Below, in pieces: positions 35,497 through 45,208 of a stretch of DNA of 64,000 bases. The notes below the pieces were generated by a model. The model was given only the letters and a program-made list of their open reading frames with translations, was not told the origin of the DNA and did no database searches. How positions within the stretch are numbered: position 1 is the first letter of the stretch; every line of letters begins with the position of its first letter. This stretch comes from Facklamia hominis CCUG 36813 (GTDB taxonomy: Bacteria > Bacillota > Bacilli > Lactobacillales > Aerococcaceae), in the NCBI RefSeq assembly GCF_000301035.1, contig NZ_JH932292.1, forward strand, positions 586,339 through 650,338. The letters run 5' to 3'. Position numbers and translations under genes: made by a program.

Positions 35497-37926
35497 CTAA
35501 CGAATTTCTAAACCTTGAACTTGCCTCAAAGCTTCTTCAACCCGGTCCATACTTGCCTTAACTTCCTCATCCGTCAAAGTCTTAGTTGGATCTTGGAAAG
35601 TTAGGCGATAAGCTAATGACTTCTTACCAGCCTCAATCCGATCTCCTTCATAGAGATCAAATAGTTCTAACTCAATCAGATGTTCCCCTGCCGCTTGGCT
35701 AATGATATCCACAAGGTCTTGATGAGCTGTTGCTTGATCAACCAAGAGAGCCAAGTCACGGCTAGTTTCTGGGTATTTAGCTAGTGGGATTTGAGTAAGG
35801 TCAGCGACTTCCTCGTTAAAGATCGGTTCCATATTTAATTCAGCAAAATAAGTCGCAGCCTCTAAGTCAAACTCTTTCGCTAAATGAGGATGGACTTGTC
35901 CCAAATAACCAATGGATTGACCATCGAAGAAGACCCGAGCAGTTTGACCTGGGTGCATAAAGGAAATTTCTTCTTCCACTTGGAATTGAATTCGATCAAA
36001 TATGCCTAAATCATCAAAATAACTTTCTAGCATTCCCTTAATATCATAAAAATCATAGTTTGTTTGTTTTTGATACCAATTAGAAGCTTGCGACTGACCG
36101 GATAAAAGGATCGATAATTTTTCAATCTCTGTAGGCTGTGTATTTTCTACTTCTTGACCGTAGAATACCTTACCAATCTCATAAAAAGCAAGAGGCCCAT
36201 TATGACGTGCCCGATTATATTGTGCAATATCTAATAAAGAAGCCAACAAAGACTGCCTTAAAACAGCATGGTCTTCGGACATCGGATATTGCAATTTGAC
36301 AGGTATCCCGGCATGTTCTGTTAAGGCTGCTTCTTTATCGGAGACCAAGACATAGGATACGCACTCGGTCAAGCCCACAGATTCCAAAATAGACCGACTG
36401 GCCCGAATCAATTTTTGACGACGCGTCAATTGAGCAGGCTTACCAGTTGCTTGAGGCAGGGTGTCTGGGATATTATCATAACCATAAATTCGAGCAATTT
36501 CTTCAAGAATATCCGCTGGAATCGCAATATCCCACCGTCTTGCAGGAACCGTCACAGTAAAGTCCTCATCGGTAAAAGTCAGTCCAAATCCTAATCGGTC
36601 AAAAATAGCCTGTAGCTCGTTATCCGTCAATTCAATACCTAACTTATCGGAAATTTGCGATTTTTCAACCGTCACTTGGACAGATTGAGCAGGCTGGTTA
36701 ACCACTTCAACTACTCCTTCTTCGACTTGTCCATGTCCCAATTGAGCCATCATAATTGAAGCCTGTTCTCCTGCAAAGCTCGTTAGATCTCGGTTAATCC
36801 CTTTCTCAAAGCGACTTGAGGATTCTGAACGTAAGCCCAGTCGCCTAGAACTGCGTCGGATAGTCTGACCCTCAAAGACAGCAGATTCAATTAATACCGT
36901 CTTGGTCTGGTCGGTCACATGCGTCGATAAGCCACCCATCAACCCAGCTAGGGCTACCGCTTGATCACCTGCAGCAATCACTAGGTCTGAGCTTTCCAAC
37001 TGACGATCTACTTCATCCAAGGTTACTAGGGTCTCATCAGGATAAGCCTTACGTACAGAGATTGACTTGGACTTCAATGCATCAAAGTCAAAAGCATGTA
37101 AAGGTTGACCATACATAATTAAACTATAATTCGTCGCATCCACAATATTGTTAATTGGACGAATATTCGCTTTCATTAATTTTATTTGCAAAGCGATCGG
37201 ACTCGGCTTAACCGTCACGCCATTTACCAGCCGCAACTGATAATGGGCACTCATCTTAGGATCTAATACCTTGACTTGAACTTGATCCAAATAATCAATC
37301 GCTGCAACCTGATCCGCTTGAAGACTTAAATGGTCAAAGTGGGGCTCTTGATTAACAATAGCACCAACTTCATAAGCCGTTCCATACATGGATAAAGCAT
37401 CTGCCCGATTGGGAGTGATGGATAATTCTAAAATAGGATCATCTAAAGCTAGATATTCAATAACAGAGGTCCCAATAGGCGCATCTTCCGGTAAAAGCAT
37501 AATGCCATCTGCGAATTCCTTAGCGACCACCGAATCAGAAAACCCAATCTCCTGCAAGGAACATAGCATTCCATTGGATACTTCTCCTCTAAGCTTCGAG
37601 GACTTGATTTTAAAGCCACCTGGTAACTCTGCTCCTACTAAAGCTACAATAACTTTGGCTCCTTGATGAACATTAGGCGCTCCACAGACAATTTGTAAAG
37701 GTTCGCTTTGACCCACATCCACTTGAGTTATTTGTAAATGATCCGAATCCGGATGAGCATGCTGTTCTACTACTTGCCCAACTAGCAAAGGTCCCTTCAA
37801 ATCATCCGCTAGATTGGTTACTCCTTCAATCTCAATCCCCGTTCGGGACATTTTCTCAGCAATCTCCTCAGCTTGATGGCCAGAAAGATCCAATAATTCA
37901 CTTAACCAACGATAAGATACTAGCAT
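35497..37926 (-). CDS. pheT: Phenylalanyl-tRNA synthetase beta subunit
   Basis: The 809-residue protein has the full bacterial PheT layout: an N-terminal EMAP-like tRNA-binding domain (residues about 40-150, with IVCGAPNV), the B3/B4 editing domain (about 210-400), the B5 domain (about 405-480) and the catalytic-like fold. A C-terminal FDX-ACB anticodon-binding domain (about 715-809, with [17 protein letters not shown]) ends it. With PheS it forms the alpha2-beta2 enzyme charging tRNA-Phe. It overlaps the pheS stop by 7 bp and is under the same T-box. Confidence 0.97.
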   Translation of the reverse strand: MLVSYRWLSELLDLSGHQAEEIAEKMSRTGIEIEGVTNLADDLKGPLLVGQVVEQHAHPDSDHLQITQVDVGQSEPLQIVCGAPNVHQGAKVIVALVGAELPGGFKIKSSKLRGEVSNGMLCSLQEIGFSDSVVAKEFADGIMLLPEDAPIGTSVIEYLALDDPILELSITPNRADALSMYGTAYEVGAIVNQEPHFDHLSLQADQVAAIDYLDQVQVKVLDPKMSAHYQLRLVNGVTVKPSPIALQIKLMKANIRPINNIVDATNYSLIMYGQPLHAFDFDALKSKSISVRKAYPDETLVTLDEVDRQLESSDLVIAAGDQAVALAGLMGGLSTHVTDQTKTVLIESAVFEGQTIRRSSRRLGLRSESSSRFEKGINRDLTSFAGEQASIMMAQLGHGQVEEGVVEVVNQPAQSVQVTVEKSQISDKLGIELTDNELQAIFDRLGFGLTFTDEDFTVTVPARRWDIAIPADILEEIARIYGYDNIPDTLPQATGKPAQLTRRQKLIRASRSILESVGLTECVSYVLVSDKEAALTEHAGIPVKLQYPMSEDHAVLRQSLLASLLDIAQYNRARHNGPLAFYEIGKVFYGQEVENTQPTEIEKLSILLSGQSQASNWYQKQTNYDFYDIKGMLESYFDDLGIFDRIQFQVEEEISFMHPGQTARVFFDGQSIGYLGQVHPHLAKEFDLEAATYFAELNMEPIFNEEVADLTQIPLAKYPETSRDLALLVDQATAHQDLVDIISQAAGEHLIELELFDLYEGDRIEAGKKSLAYRLTFQDPTKTLTDEEVKASMDRVEEALRQVQGLEIR

Positions 37927-38993
37927 CGATTTTGACCCCCTTTAAATTGACTTAAGAAACGTAAATCGTTCTGATAGAAATGACGAATATCATCGATTGA
38001 ATACTTCAACATAGCCACACGATCAATTCCGACACCAAAAGCAAAGCCAGAATATTTTTCTGGATCAATCCCCGACATGGCAAGCACATTTGGATGAACC
38101 ATCCCTGCTCCCAACACTTCAATCCAGCCAGTGTCTTTACAAATATTGCAGCCCTTGCCGCCACATTTGAAACAAGACACGTCGACTTCAACTGAAGGCT
38201 CTGTAAAAGAGAAAAAGGACGGGCGAAGTCGAATTTCACGTTCTTGACCGAAGAAGGCTTTAGCAAATTGCGTCAAGGTCCCTTTAAGATCGGCTAATGT
38301 AATTTTCTCAGCGACTACCAAGCCCTCCATTTGATGGAATTGATGGGAGTGCGTTGCGTCATCATTATCTCTCCGAAAGACCTTACCCGGTGAGACCATC
38401 TTGAGCGGTCCATCCTTTTCAAAGTCATGCTTTTCCATAGTTCGTGCTTGAACAGGTGAGGTATGGGTCCGCATTAAAACTTCTGAGCTAATATAAAAGG
38501 TATCCTGCATGTCACGAGCAGGGTGATTCTTCGGCAAATTCATCTTCTCAAAGTTATAAGAATCCAATTCAACCTCGGGTCCCTCTACAATTTGATAGCC
38601 CATCCCCAAGAAAAGATTTTCCAACTCTTCCCGTGTTTGCGTAATAATGTGACGACTACCTTGAAAGTTTCGACGTCCTGGAAGGGTAATATCAATCCGT
38701 TCACTTGCCAACTGAGCTTGTAATTCTTTAGCCTTTAAAGCTTCTTCCTTGGAAGCCATCACTTGATTGAATTCCCGATGAAAATAATTAATCATTTGTC
38801 CTAACTGTGGTTTTTCCTCATTCGACAGATTTTTCATAGCTTTGGAAACCTGAGTCAATTGACCCTTTTTACCCGTATAATCTACTCGAATTTGTTGTAG
38901 AATCTGAGTTGACTCCGCCGCTTGAATTTGATTTAATGCGGACTCCAATAATTTCGTGATTTGATCTTGAAGTTCTTGCATTTGATCTACCAT
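37920..38993 (-). CDS. pheS: Phenylalanyl-tRNA synthetase alpha subunit
   Basis: The 357-residue class II synthetase subunit has an N-terminal coiled coil (residues 1-85), motif 2 [21 protein letters not shown], the cysteine-rich loop [17 protein letters not shown] common in bacterial PheS, and motif 3 [16 protein letters not shown]. It catalyses phenylalanine activation. The ATG follows AAGGAGGAA. It is the first gene of pheST and is controlled by the T-box leader upstream. Confidence 0.97.
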   Translation of the reverse strand: MVDQMQELQDQITKLLESALNQIQAAESTQILQQIRVDYTGKKGQLTQVSKAMKNLSNEEKPQLGQMINYFHREFNQVMASKEEALKAKELQAQLASERIDITLPGRRNFQGSRHIITQTREELENLFLGMGYQIVEGPEVELDSYNFEKMNLPKNHPARDMQDTFYISSEVLMRTHTSPVQARTMEKHDFEKDGPLKMVSPGKVFRRDNDDATHSHQFHQMEGLVVAEKITLADLKGTLTQFAKAFFGQEREIRLRPSFFSFTEPSVEVDVSCFKCGGKGCNICKDTGWIEVLGAGMVHPNVLAMSGIDPEKYSGFAFGVGIDRVAMLKYSIDDIRHFYQNDLRFLSQFKGGQNRC

Positions 38994-39025
38994 ATTATTC
39001 CTCCTTCATTTAAGCTAACGTCAAT

Positions 39026-39268
39026 AAAAAAAAGCACCTCCCAAAAGGGACGCGCAAACGTGGTACCACCCTAGTTCCTAAATGGCCGACCATTCAGGCA
39101 CTTGACATTGTTAACCCCAATGAAGGTATCCTTTTCTAGTGAACCACTATTAACAGATCGACTCCGAAGTTGAACGAAAGGTCTGCTACTCCTAGCTGGT
39201 TTTCACTCACCCCAGCCTCCCTGAAAGGATTCACAAATACCTTGGACTTCATCTTAGCCTTTAATATT
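39026..39268 (-). promoter_or_regulatory. T-box leader (tRNA-Phe responsive) of pheST
   Basis: The minus strand carries the conserved T-box AGGGTGGTACCACG (39059-39072), complementary to the uncharged tRNA acceptor end. It is followed by a terminator stem GCGCG(T)CCC/GGGAGGTGC and eight T (39026-39033). Upstream are a stem I region with a GAGTGAAAACC segment and TTC triplets fitting a Phe specifier. Uncharged tRNA-Phe would favour the antiterminator and turn pheST on. Confidence 0.92.
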
Positions 39269-39274
39269 GGTTCA

Positions 39275-39303
39275 AGTATAACTTGAAATAGAAATAGAGT
39301 CAA
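39275..39303 (-). promoter_or_regulatory. pheST promoter
   Basis: TTGACT (39298-39303), a 17-bp spacer and TATACT (39275-39280) on the minus strand lie just ahead of the T-box leader. Confidence 0.8.
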
Positions 39304-39330
39304 GAACCCAAAAATTGGCTTTTCATTCAA

Positions 39331-39834
39331 TTAACGCACTGAAACAAAATATTTAAAAGGCGCCCTATGTTTGACTTTCTCTTTCATACCCGTCAATAAT
39401 TCACGGATCGAGGAATATTTATCCATTAGGGTCACTATATAAGACTCTGGATAAGCCGGTAAAGCCAAGGTCGCTCCAAACATATGTTTTACAATAATAT
39501 CTTGCTCTTTAGGGGATAACTGGGTAATTGCTAAGGCATTCTTCAAGGCAATTCTTGGATGTTCATAATTATGCCCCCGTCCCCCAACAGTCTTCTTATC
39601 TTTAGAATCATAAAAGAATAAATCATGCAAGAGTCCCGCTCGTGCCGTTGCCTTAGCGTCCAAACCCAACCACTTGGCCAAGCGATAGGACCGATAAGAC
39701 ACACCAATCGAGTGGTCTAAACGGTTAGTATAATGATGATGGACATAATTTTTTAGTGACTGAACCTGTTGATTGCCCATCAAATCCGCTACATCTTCTA
39801 AATACTCACGATCATCTTTCCATTTGCTAGTCAT
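39331..39834 (-). CDS. HD-domain phosphohydrolase
   Basis: The 167-residue protein is a small HD-superfamily enzyme. HHHYTNRLDHSIGVSYRSYRLA supplies the first histidines and ATARAGLLHDLFFYD the HD pair, and HNYEHPRIAL follows with a further His. Such proteins hydrolyse phosphate esters or nucleotides with a metal centre; the substrate is unknown. It reads opposite to the niaR gene, and its C-terminus lies close to the pheST promoter. Confidence 0.85.
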   Translation of the reverse strand: MTSKWKDDREYLEDVADLMGNQQVQSLKNYVHHHYTNRLDHSIGVSYRSYRLAKWLGLDAKATARAGLLHDLFFYDSKDKKTVGGRGHNYEHPRIALKNALAITQLSPKEQDIIVKHMFGATLALPAYPESYIVTLMDKYSSIRELLTGMKEKVKHRAPFKYFVSVR

Positions 39835-39994
39835 ATAACCGCCCCTCTCATTGCTACCATTCTACTATACCCTAAAAAGATGACTTTTATGTAAAGATTC
39901 GATTATTTTTTGAGGTGAATCCACCAATAACTATTCTTTCCCCTCGCCAAAGAAGGAAATCTTTCTTATACTTAGAGAAAAAGGAGGTCTAAGC

Positions 39995-40516
39995 ATGAAA
40001 GCAAAAGAACGGCGCCAAGCTATCTTAGCTGATTTAAAAAAACAATCCCATCCTATCACTGCTTCACAACTTGCTCAACGCTACCAGGTCAGTCGTCAAG
40101 TCATTGTTGGAGACATTGCGCTCCTTCGAGCCTCCGATATTGCAATTACCGCCAGCAATCAAGGCTATTTCCTAACGTCTCACTTAAAAAACACACGTTG
40201 TTACACCGGCAAGATCGTCTGTCAGCACGGACTAGACCAAACAGCCACCGAACTTCAGGCTATTGTTGACTTGGGAGCCCGACTCATCGATGTAGAAGTC
40301 GACCATCCCATCTACGGACTCCTCTTAGCCCCTTTACCCATTGAAAAGCAGGCAGACATTGATTACTTCATGCAAAGTATCAAGCACGATCCATCCAAAC
40401 TATTATCATCACTCACAGAAGGCCTTCATAGTCACACCATCCAATGCCGAGACCTTGATCATTTCCACCAAGTACAAGACCGACTCAAGGAGTTGGGAAT
40501 TCTCTATCATGACTAA
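39995..40516 (+). CDS. niaR: Niacin-responsive repressor NiaR
   Basis: The 173-residue protein has an N-terminal HTH_11 domain (RRQAILADLKKQSHPITASQLAQRYQVSRQVIVGDIALLRA) and a C-terminal 3H domain. The 3H histidines appear in VDHPIYGLLLA and LHSHTIQC. NiaR (YrxA) proteins bind nicotinate through the 3H domain and repress NAD synthesis and niacin transport genes. The start ATG follows AAAAGGAGG. The niacin transporter gene lies 104 bp downstream with a probable NiaR site at its promoter. Confidence 0.9.
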   Translation: MKAKERRQAILADLKKQSHPITASQLAQRYQVSRQVIVGDIALLRASDIAITASNQGYFLTSHLKNTRCYTGKIVCQHGLDQTATELQAIVDLGARLIDVEVDHPIYGLLLAPLPIEKQADIDYFMQSIKHDPSKLLSSLTEGLHSHTIQCRDLDHFHQVQDRLKELGILYHD

Positions 40517-40563
40517 AGCACTAGCTCATAGTGAAGCGAAACAGCAGGAGGAGATCCATCACC

Positions 40564-40596
40564 TGTCTTGACACCTGACAAACTTTGCTTTACACT
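40564..40596 (+). promoter_or_regulatory. niaX promoter with candidate NiaR operator
   Basis: TTGACA (40568-40573), a 17-bp spacer and TACACT (40591-40596) form the promoter. The inverted repeat TGTC-TT-GACA (40564-40573) covers the -35 and a repeated ACCTGNC element flanks it, consistent with repression by NiaR; the exact operator is not proven. Confidence 0.65.
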
Positions 40597-40620
40597 GAGA
40601 TCATTCTAAAGGAGGATCTC

Positions 40621-41193
40621 ATGGCAACCCATTTTAACTATCATCCATCAAAAACTAAAAACCTAACTTATATGGCCATATTAACAGCATTTGGTATCTT
40701 AATTCCTGCCACCATGCCCATCCGTTTTGTACTAGGTCCCGCTTCTTTTACGTTGGCTAGCCATGTTCCTATCAAACTAGCCATGTTTCGTTCACCCACT
40801 TGCGCAATCATGGTAGCCATCGGAGCTGCGCTTGGTTTCCTATTATCTGGCATGCCGCTAGTCATCGTCTTACGCGCCCTCAGTCATTTAATCTTTGCTA
40901 GCCTAGGCAGCTATTACTTGATGAAGCACCCAAGGCTATTAAGTCAAAGACGACGACGTTTTATGTTTTCTTTAGTCATCAACTTCATTCATGGTTTAGG
41001 TGAAGTCCTAGTGGTTTATTTACTAACCAGTATCGGACTAGCTGATTTAGGTGCGCATTATCTATTAACCCTCTTTGTCTTTATCGGTTGCTCCAGCTTC
41101 ATTCATGGACTGATGGACCTAGAATTAGCCTATTACCTAGCCCGCTTTTTAAAAGAACGGGCAAAGATTCCCATCACGCCTCTAGACCTATAA
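40621..41193 (+). CDS. niaX: Niacin ECF transporter substrate-binding component
   Basis: The 190-residue membrane protein has about six helices and ECF S-component features near the N-terminus (NLTYMAILTAFGILIPATMPIRFVLGPASFTLASHVPIKLAM). It resembles NiaX of lactic acid bacteria, which imports niacin with the shared EcfAA'T energy module encoded elsewhere. The ATG at 40621 follows AAAGGAGG; an in-frame start 36 bp upstream lacks a site. Its position after niaR and the operator support the niacin assignment. Confidence 0.88.
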   Translation: MATHFNYHPSKTKNLTYMAILTAFGILIPATMPIRFVLGPASFTLASHVPIKLAMFRSPTCAIMVAIGAALGFLLSGMPLVIVLRALSHLIFASLGSYYLMKHPRLLSQRRRRFMFSLVINFIHGLGEVLVVYLLTSIGLADLGAHYLLTLFVFIGCSSFIHGLMDLELAYYLARFLKERAKIPITPLDL

Positions 41194-41247
41194 ATAAGAT
41201 CAAGCCATCGGATTTCCCGTCAAATCCTAGATTAAATCTTTTCATAC

Positions 41248-41280
41248 AAAAAGGCCACAGAATCATCTGTAGCCTTTTCT
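41248..41280. terminator. Terminator between niaX and the rRNA methyltransferase gene
   Basis: AAAAGGC-C-ACAGA pairs with TCTGT-A-GCCTTTT around an ATCA loop, with T/A runs on both sides. Confidence 0.85.
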
Positions 41281-41301
41281 TCTTTCCCTTAAATCCAACG
41301 A

Positions 41302-42069
41302 TTAAGCTTTCACCCATTCAAACATTAGTATTCCACTAGCCACTGCCACATTCAAGGATTCCGCCTGACCTGGCATGGGAATATAGACCTTTTCGGTCGC
41401 TCTTTGTAAAAAGGTCTCACTAACCCCTTGGCCTTCATTCCCTACGACCAGGACCCCTTTTTTTCCAGTGAGATATTGATAAGACTGGGCTTGCCGATGT
41501 AAGGCTGAGGCATAGATCGGCAGCTGACTTTCTCGAATAACCTCTAAAATTTGATCATTCCTCCAACCCTGTAGGATCGGCAAATGCCATAATGAACCTT
41601 GGCTTGACCGAATAACTTTATCGTTATATAAATCGACACACCCTTGATTTAATACTACACCCGATAAGCCAGCAGCATCAGCCGTGCGAATAAGGGTGCC
41701 TAGATTCCCAGGGTCTTGAACGCCATCACACAAGAGATAGCGGTCTCCCTTCAGGCTAAAATGACATGTCGCTGGTATTTGGAGGACTGCCATAATCCCT
41801 TGGGATTGCTGAGTCATGGCTAAGCTATCAAAGGCCTCTTTGGCCAATTGAATCACTCGATCTTCATCGATGCCCTCAATAAGCCCTAATTTATCCACCC
41901 AATCCTCACGAATGAGGAGCCACTCCATGACTTGGCTGGTTTTTAAAGCCTCTTGAATCAAATGAGGCCCTTCAATAAGATAGGCTCCTGCTTGCTTACG
42001 ACCTTTAGCAGTTTGGAGTTTACGCCAGCCCTTTACTCGGTCATTATTTTTTGATTGAATCCATTCCAT
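41302..42069 (-). CDS. SpoU/TrmH-family RNA 2'-O-methyltransferase
   Basis: The 255-residue SPOUT enzyme has an N-terminal SpoU substrate-binding domain (GAYLIEGPHLIQEALKTSQ), then motif 1 GVQDPGNLGTLIRTADAAGLSGV, motif 2 VLVVGNEGQGVSE and motif 3 IPMPGQAESLNVAVASGILMFE that forms the knot. Proteins of this type methylate 23S rRNA or tRNA ribose; the position is not readable. It is commonly found upstream of pheST in this order of bacteria, and here is about 3 kb away. It is monocistronic. Confidence 0.9.
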   Translation of the reverse strand: MEWIQSKNNDRVKGWRKLQTAKGRKQAGAYLIEGPHLIQEALKTSQVMEWLLIREDWVDKLGLIEGIDEDRVIQLAKEAFDSLAMTQQSQGIMAVLQIPATCHFSLKGDRYLLCDGVQDPGNLGTLIRTADAAGLSGVVLNQGCVDLYNDKVIRSSQGSLWHLPILQGWRNDQILEVIRESQLPIYASALHRQAQSYQYLTGKKGVLVVGNEGQGVSETFLQRATEKVYIPMPGQAESLNVAVASGILMFEWVKA

Positions 42070-42098
42070 GACCTTCCTCCTTATCCATCATAAATTGA

Positions 42099-42131
42099 AC
42101 AGCGCCTCAAGCTTTCAACTTGAAGCGCTGT
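42099..42131. terminator. Hairpin after pepV, probable terminator
   Basis: ACAGCGC-C-TCAAG pairs with CTTGA-A-GCGCTGT. T runs are short on both strands, so function is less certain. Confidence 0.5.
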
Positions 42132-42149
42132 ATTTTGAATTGCTAAATC

Positions 42150-43568
42150 TTAACAAGCCAAGCGGTAAATAGCTTCAGCATAAATCGCAGTTGCGCGAAG
42201 CAAGTCTTCTAATGCTAAGAATTCATTGGCTTGGTGCATGGTATCAATCGAATCAGGGAACAAGGCTCCATAGGCTACCCCACGTTTCATTAAACGACCA
42301 TATGTTCCGCCACCAATACATTTTTCATGCGCTTCAAGACCTGTTTGGTGATGGTATACATCGAGCAGTGTTTTCACCAGATGGTCATCAGCTGGCACAT
42401 AATGCGGCTCTTTAGCATGCGACATCGTGATTTCTAGATTCATATTAGCTAGGGATTTCTCAATATGTCCATTAATCTTATCAGAGTCCGTTCCTTTTGG
42501 ATAGCGGAAGTTGCAATCAACAAAGCCACCCTCTTCTTCATCATAACGAATGATACCCACATTCATTGAGAGAGCGCCCATCGTTTCATCAGTAATCGCC
42601 ACACCTAAACGACGTCCTTCAAAGTCAATATGCAAAATTTCTCCAACTAATTGTAAGAAATCTTGGGCCGCTTGATTATCAAAGGCATAATTTTTTAAGA
42701 AATTAGCCAAATAAGTTCCCGCATTCTCTCCAACTTCTGGCGTTGAACCGTGTCCGGCCTTACCCACTAGCTCTATGTGCAAGCCATCCGCTTCAACCTG
42801 AGCTTTACCACTCACTGGCAGATCTTTAAGATAAGCCTCGAATGCCGTCTTAGCTTGGTCATTATTCGAAAAATCAACCACAGCGCTCGCATCTTGTGGC
42901 ACCATGTTGGCTCGAATCCCAGCTTCTAACTTAATTAAGTGGGCTTGACCTTCTTTTGATTCACCTTTAGCTAGGCTAATTAAGGCAGAGACATTCCCCT
43001 TTTCACCGTTAATAATAGGGAATTGAGCGTCTGGTGAAAATCCATAATCCGGCATTTTTTCCACTTTAGCATAATGATCCATACATTGCCAGCCAGACTC
43101 TTCGTCGGTTCCAACAATTAAATGAATACTCTGCTTAAATTCTGCCCCCAATTCACGCAATAATTTAAGGGCGAAATAAGCTGCTACCGTTGGTCCCTTA
43201 TCATCGGAGGAACCCCGAGCATAGATCCGACCGTCCTTAATCACAGGTTCATAAGGATCCGTGTCCCAACCCGTTCCTTCAGGCACAACGTCCATATGGC
43301 CTAAAATACCCAGGACTTCTTCCCCTTGGCCGGCTTCTAACCGTCCAACGAGTGGACCAAATTGCTTTGTTTCAAAACCATCCTCCCTAGCCATTGCTAG
43401 AAATTCTTCTAAGGCCTTCAAAGGTCCAGGCCCTACTGGAGCTTCCTCGCTCGCTTTATCGTCTTCACGGACAGAGCGAATCTTCAATAAGCGGAATAGA
43501 TCAGCCAAGAGACCTTCTTGTCGTTTTTCCACTTCTTCTAACCAATTAATATGATCAAGATTGGTCAT
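42150..43568 (-). CDS. pepV: Dipeptidase PepV (M20 family)
   Basis: The 472-residue zinc peptidase carries GILGHMDVVPEGTGWDTDPYEPVIKDGRIYARGSSDDKGP (metal ligands His and Asp), GTDEESGWQCMDHY with the catalytic Glu pair, and GGGTYGRLMKRGVAYGALFP near the end, as in PepV of lactobacilli. It hydrolyses dipeptides in the cytoplasm and would complement the peptide importer at 10-15 kb. The ATG at 43566-43568 is used because AAGGAGGG precedes it. It is monocistronic. Confidence 0.93.
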   Translation of the reverse strand: MTNLDHINWLEEVEKRQEGLLADLFRLLKIRSVREDDKASEEAPVGPGPLKALEEFLAMAREDGFETKQFGPLVGRLEAGQGEEVLGILGHMDVVPEGTGWDTDPYEPVIKDGRIYARGSSDDKGPTVAAYFALKLLRELGAEFKQSIHLIVGTDEESGWQCMDHYAKVEKMPDYGFSPDAQFPIINGEKGNVSALISLAKGESKEGQAHLIKLEAGIRANMVPQDASAVVDFSNNDQAKTAFEAYLKDLPVSGKAQVEADGLHIELVGKAGHGSTPEVGENAGTYLANFLKNYAFDNQAAQDFLQLVGEILHIDFEGRRLGVAITDETMGALSMNVGIIRYDEEEGGFVDCNFRYPKGTDSDKINGHIEKSLANMNLEITMSHAKEPHYVPADDHLVKTLLDVYHHQTGLEAHEKCIGGGTYGRLMKRGVAYGALFPDSIDTMHQANEFLALEDLLRATAIYAEAIYRLAC

Positions 43569-43761
43569 ATAATCCCTCCTTATCATTCGAATAAATAAAA
43601 CTTGAATACGGTACCATTATATCATAGTTACTGGAAGCTCTTCAATGTTGATTCTCCTAAACCACTGATCAAATATAAAAAGAGTGTATTTATCAAACTC
43701 TTGAATAATACAAGGACAAAATCTGTGACCTTGATTCAAGACTAAAGGCTTGCCATGCACA

Positions 43762-43812
43762 TAAAAAACCGACTTTTGAGGCGATCACAAAATCACCGCA
43801 TCAAAAGCCGGT
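43762..43812 (-). terminator. Terminator of the selD-yedF-selB-selA operon
   Basis: On the minus strand ACCGGCTTTTGATGCG pairs imperfectly with CGCCTCAAAAGTCGGT and is followed by six T. Confidence 0.85.
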
Positions 43813-43822
43813 CATTCATTAA

Positions 43823-45208
43823 CTAAGCTTGGTTTAAGACCTGTGCAATTTCGCTCATTTCTTCTTCAAGCAAGGTTCGAACATCGAACTGTACTGCATC
43901 TTGATGAATGCGCGCAATAATCGGTTTGGCTTGGCCTCGTAAGTAACTTTCTAATTGGGCAGCCGACCAAGTTGGGTGCTGCACCTGTACTAAAACGGTC
44001 GGCAAAGTAGTTCCTGGATAGGATCCTCCTCCAATTTGAGATTGCCCAGCTAGGCAGTCAACTTGCCAATCTGGTAAGAGGCTTTGAATTTGATGCTTCA
44101 AGGACGCTGCTTTGACTTCTAAGTCCTCTAAAGATTGACTGATCTTTTGCAAAACCGGAATCTTCTCTAAAGCGATCTCATCCTTAAGATATTGTCGCAT
44201 GGTCACTTCCAGGGCAGTCAAGGTTACCTTATCGGTCCGCAAAGCCCGCGTCAAAGGATGTGCGCGTAATTTATCCAGCAAGACCTTCTTACCCACAATA
44301 ATACCCGCTTGAGGCCCTCCTAATAACTTATCTCCTGAAAATGTCACAATATCATAACCAGCTGCAATCGACTCTTGAACCGTTGGTTCATAGGGCAAAC
44401 CAAATTGCCGCATATCCATAAAGAGTCCGGACCCTAAGTCATTAAGAGCTAGAAGTCCACGATCATGAGCTAATTGTACCAGATCAGCGGAATCAACCTT
44501 TTCAGTGAACCCTACCAGTGCAAAGTTAGAGGTATGCACCCGCAAAATAGCCCCAGTATTCTCATTGATGGCCGCTTCATAATCACTTAAGTGTTCCTTA
44601 TTAGTAGCACCAACCTCATGTAGGATGGCTCCACCTTGAGTGATCACATCAGGGATTCTAAAGGATCCCCCAATCTCAACTAATTCACCGCGTGAAATTA
44701 AGACTTCTTGATTCGCGGTTAAAGCCGATAGCATCAATAAAACAGCCGCCGCATTATTATTAACCACTAATGCATCTTCCGCACCAGTGATCTGCTTCAA
44801 GACATCCTTAAGATGACTATAACGAGATCCCCGACTACCAGCTTCCAGATCATACTCTAAATTCGAATAAGAATAGGAAATCGCGTGGATAGCCTCTACT
44901 GCCTCCTGAGACAAAGGTGCTCGACCTAAATTAGTATGTAGCACAGTACCTGTAGCATTGATAACTGGCTTCAATGAAGGCTGAATCCGCTCCTGCAAGG
45001 CGTGATCAATTTGAGATACTACTTGATCAAAGGCGACTTGACCTTCATCCTTCAATTCTCCTTGAAGAATTGCTTGCCTTAATCGATCAATCTCGACTTG
45101 AATCGTCTCTTTGATATAAGTCCCCGCCAACTGGTCCTGCCACTGGCTAATCCGGTCATCAGCCAAGACCTTATCCACTTTGGGTAAGTTTGCTAATAAA
45201 TGTTTCAT
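43823..45208 (-). CDS. selA: L-seryl-tRNA(Sec) selenium transferase
   Basis: The 461-residue PLP enzyme converts Ser-tRNA-Sec to Sec-tRNA-Sec using selenophosphate. Family features are an N-terminal tRNA-binding domain (residues 1-80), LKPVINATGTVLHTNLGRAPLS, GSRGSRYSHLKDVLKQITGAEDALVVNNNAAAVLLML, and FSGDKLLGGPQAGIIVGKK containing Lys294 for PLP. Its length matches bacterial SelA. It overlaps selB by 4 bp and ends the operon. With SelB, SelD and the tRNA it completes the selenocysteine pathway. Confidence 0.96.
   Translation of the reverse strand: MKHLLANLPKVDKVLADDRISQWQDQLAGTYIKETIQVEIDRLRQAILQGELKDEGQVAFDQVVSQIDHALQERIQPSLKPVINATGTVLHTNLGRAPLSQEAVEAIHAISYSYSNLEYDLEAGSRGSRYSHLKDVLKQITGAEDALVVNNNAAAVLLMLSALTANQEVLISRGELVEIGGSFRIPDVITQGGAILHEVGATNKEHLSDYEAAINENTGAILRVHTSNFALVGFTEKVDSADLVQLAHDRGLLALNDLGSGLFMDMRQFGLPYEPTVQESIAAGYDIVTFSGDKLLGGPQAGIIVGKKVLLDKLRAHPLTRALRTDKVTLTALEVTMRQYLKDEIALEKIPVLQKISQSLEDLEVKAASLKHQIQSLLPDWQVDCLAGQSQIGGGSYPGTTLPTVLVQVQHPTWSAAQLESYLRGQAKPIIARIHQDAVQFDVRTLLEEEMSEIAQVLNQA

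Noticed and set aside
39136-39330. Minus-strand ORF of 64 codons upstream of pheS
   Set aside because: It overlaps the pheST promoter and T-box leader; the conserved T-box explains the sequence.
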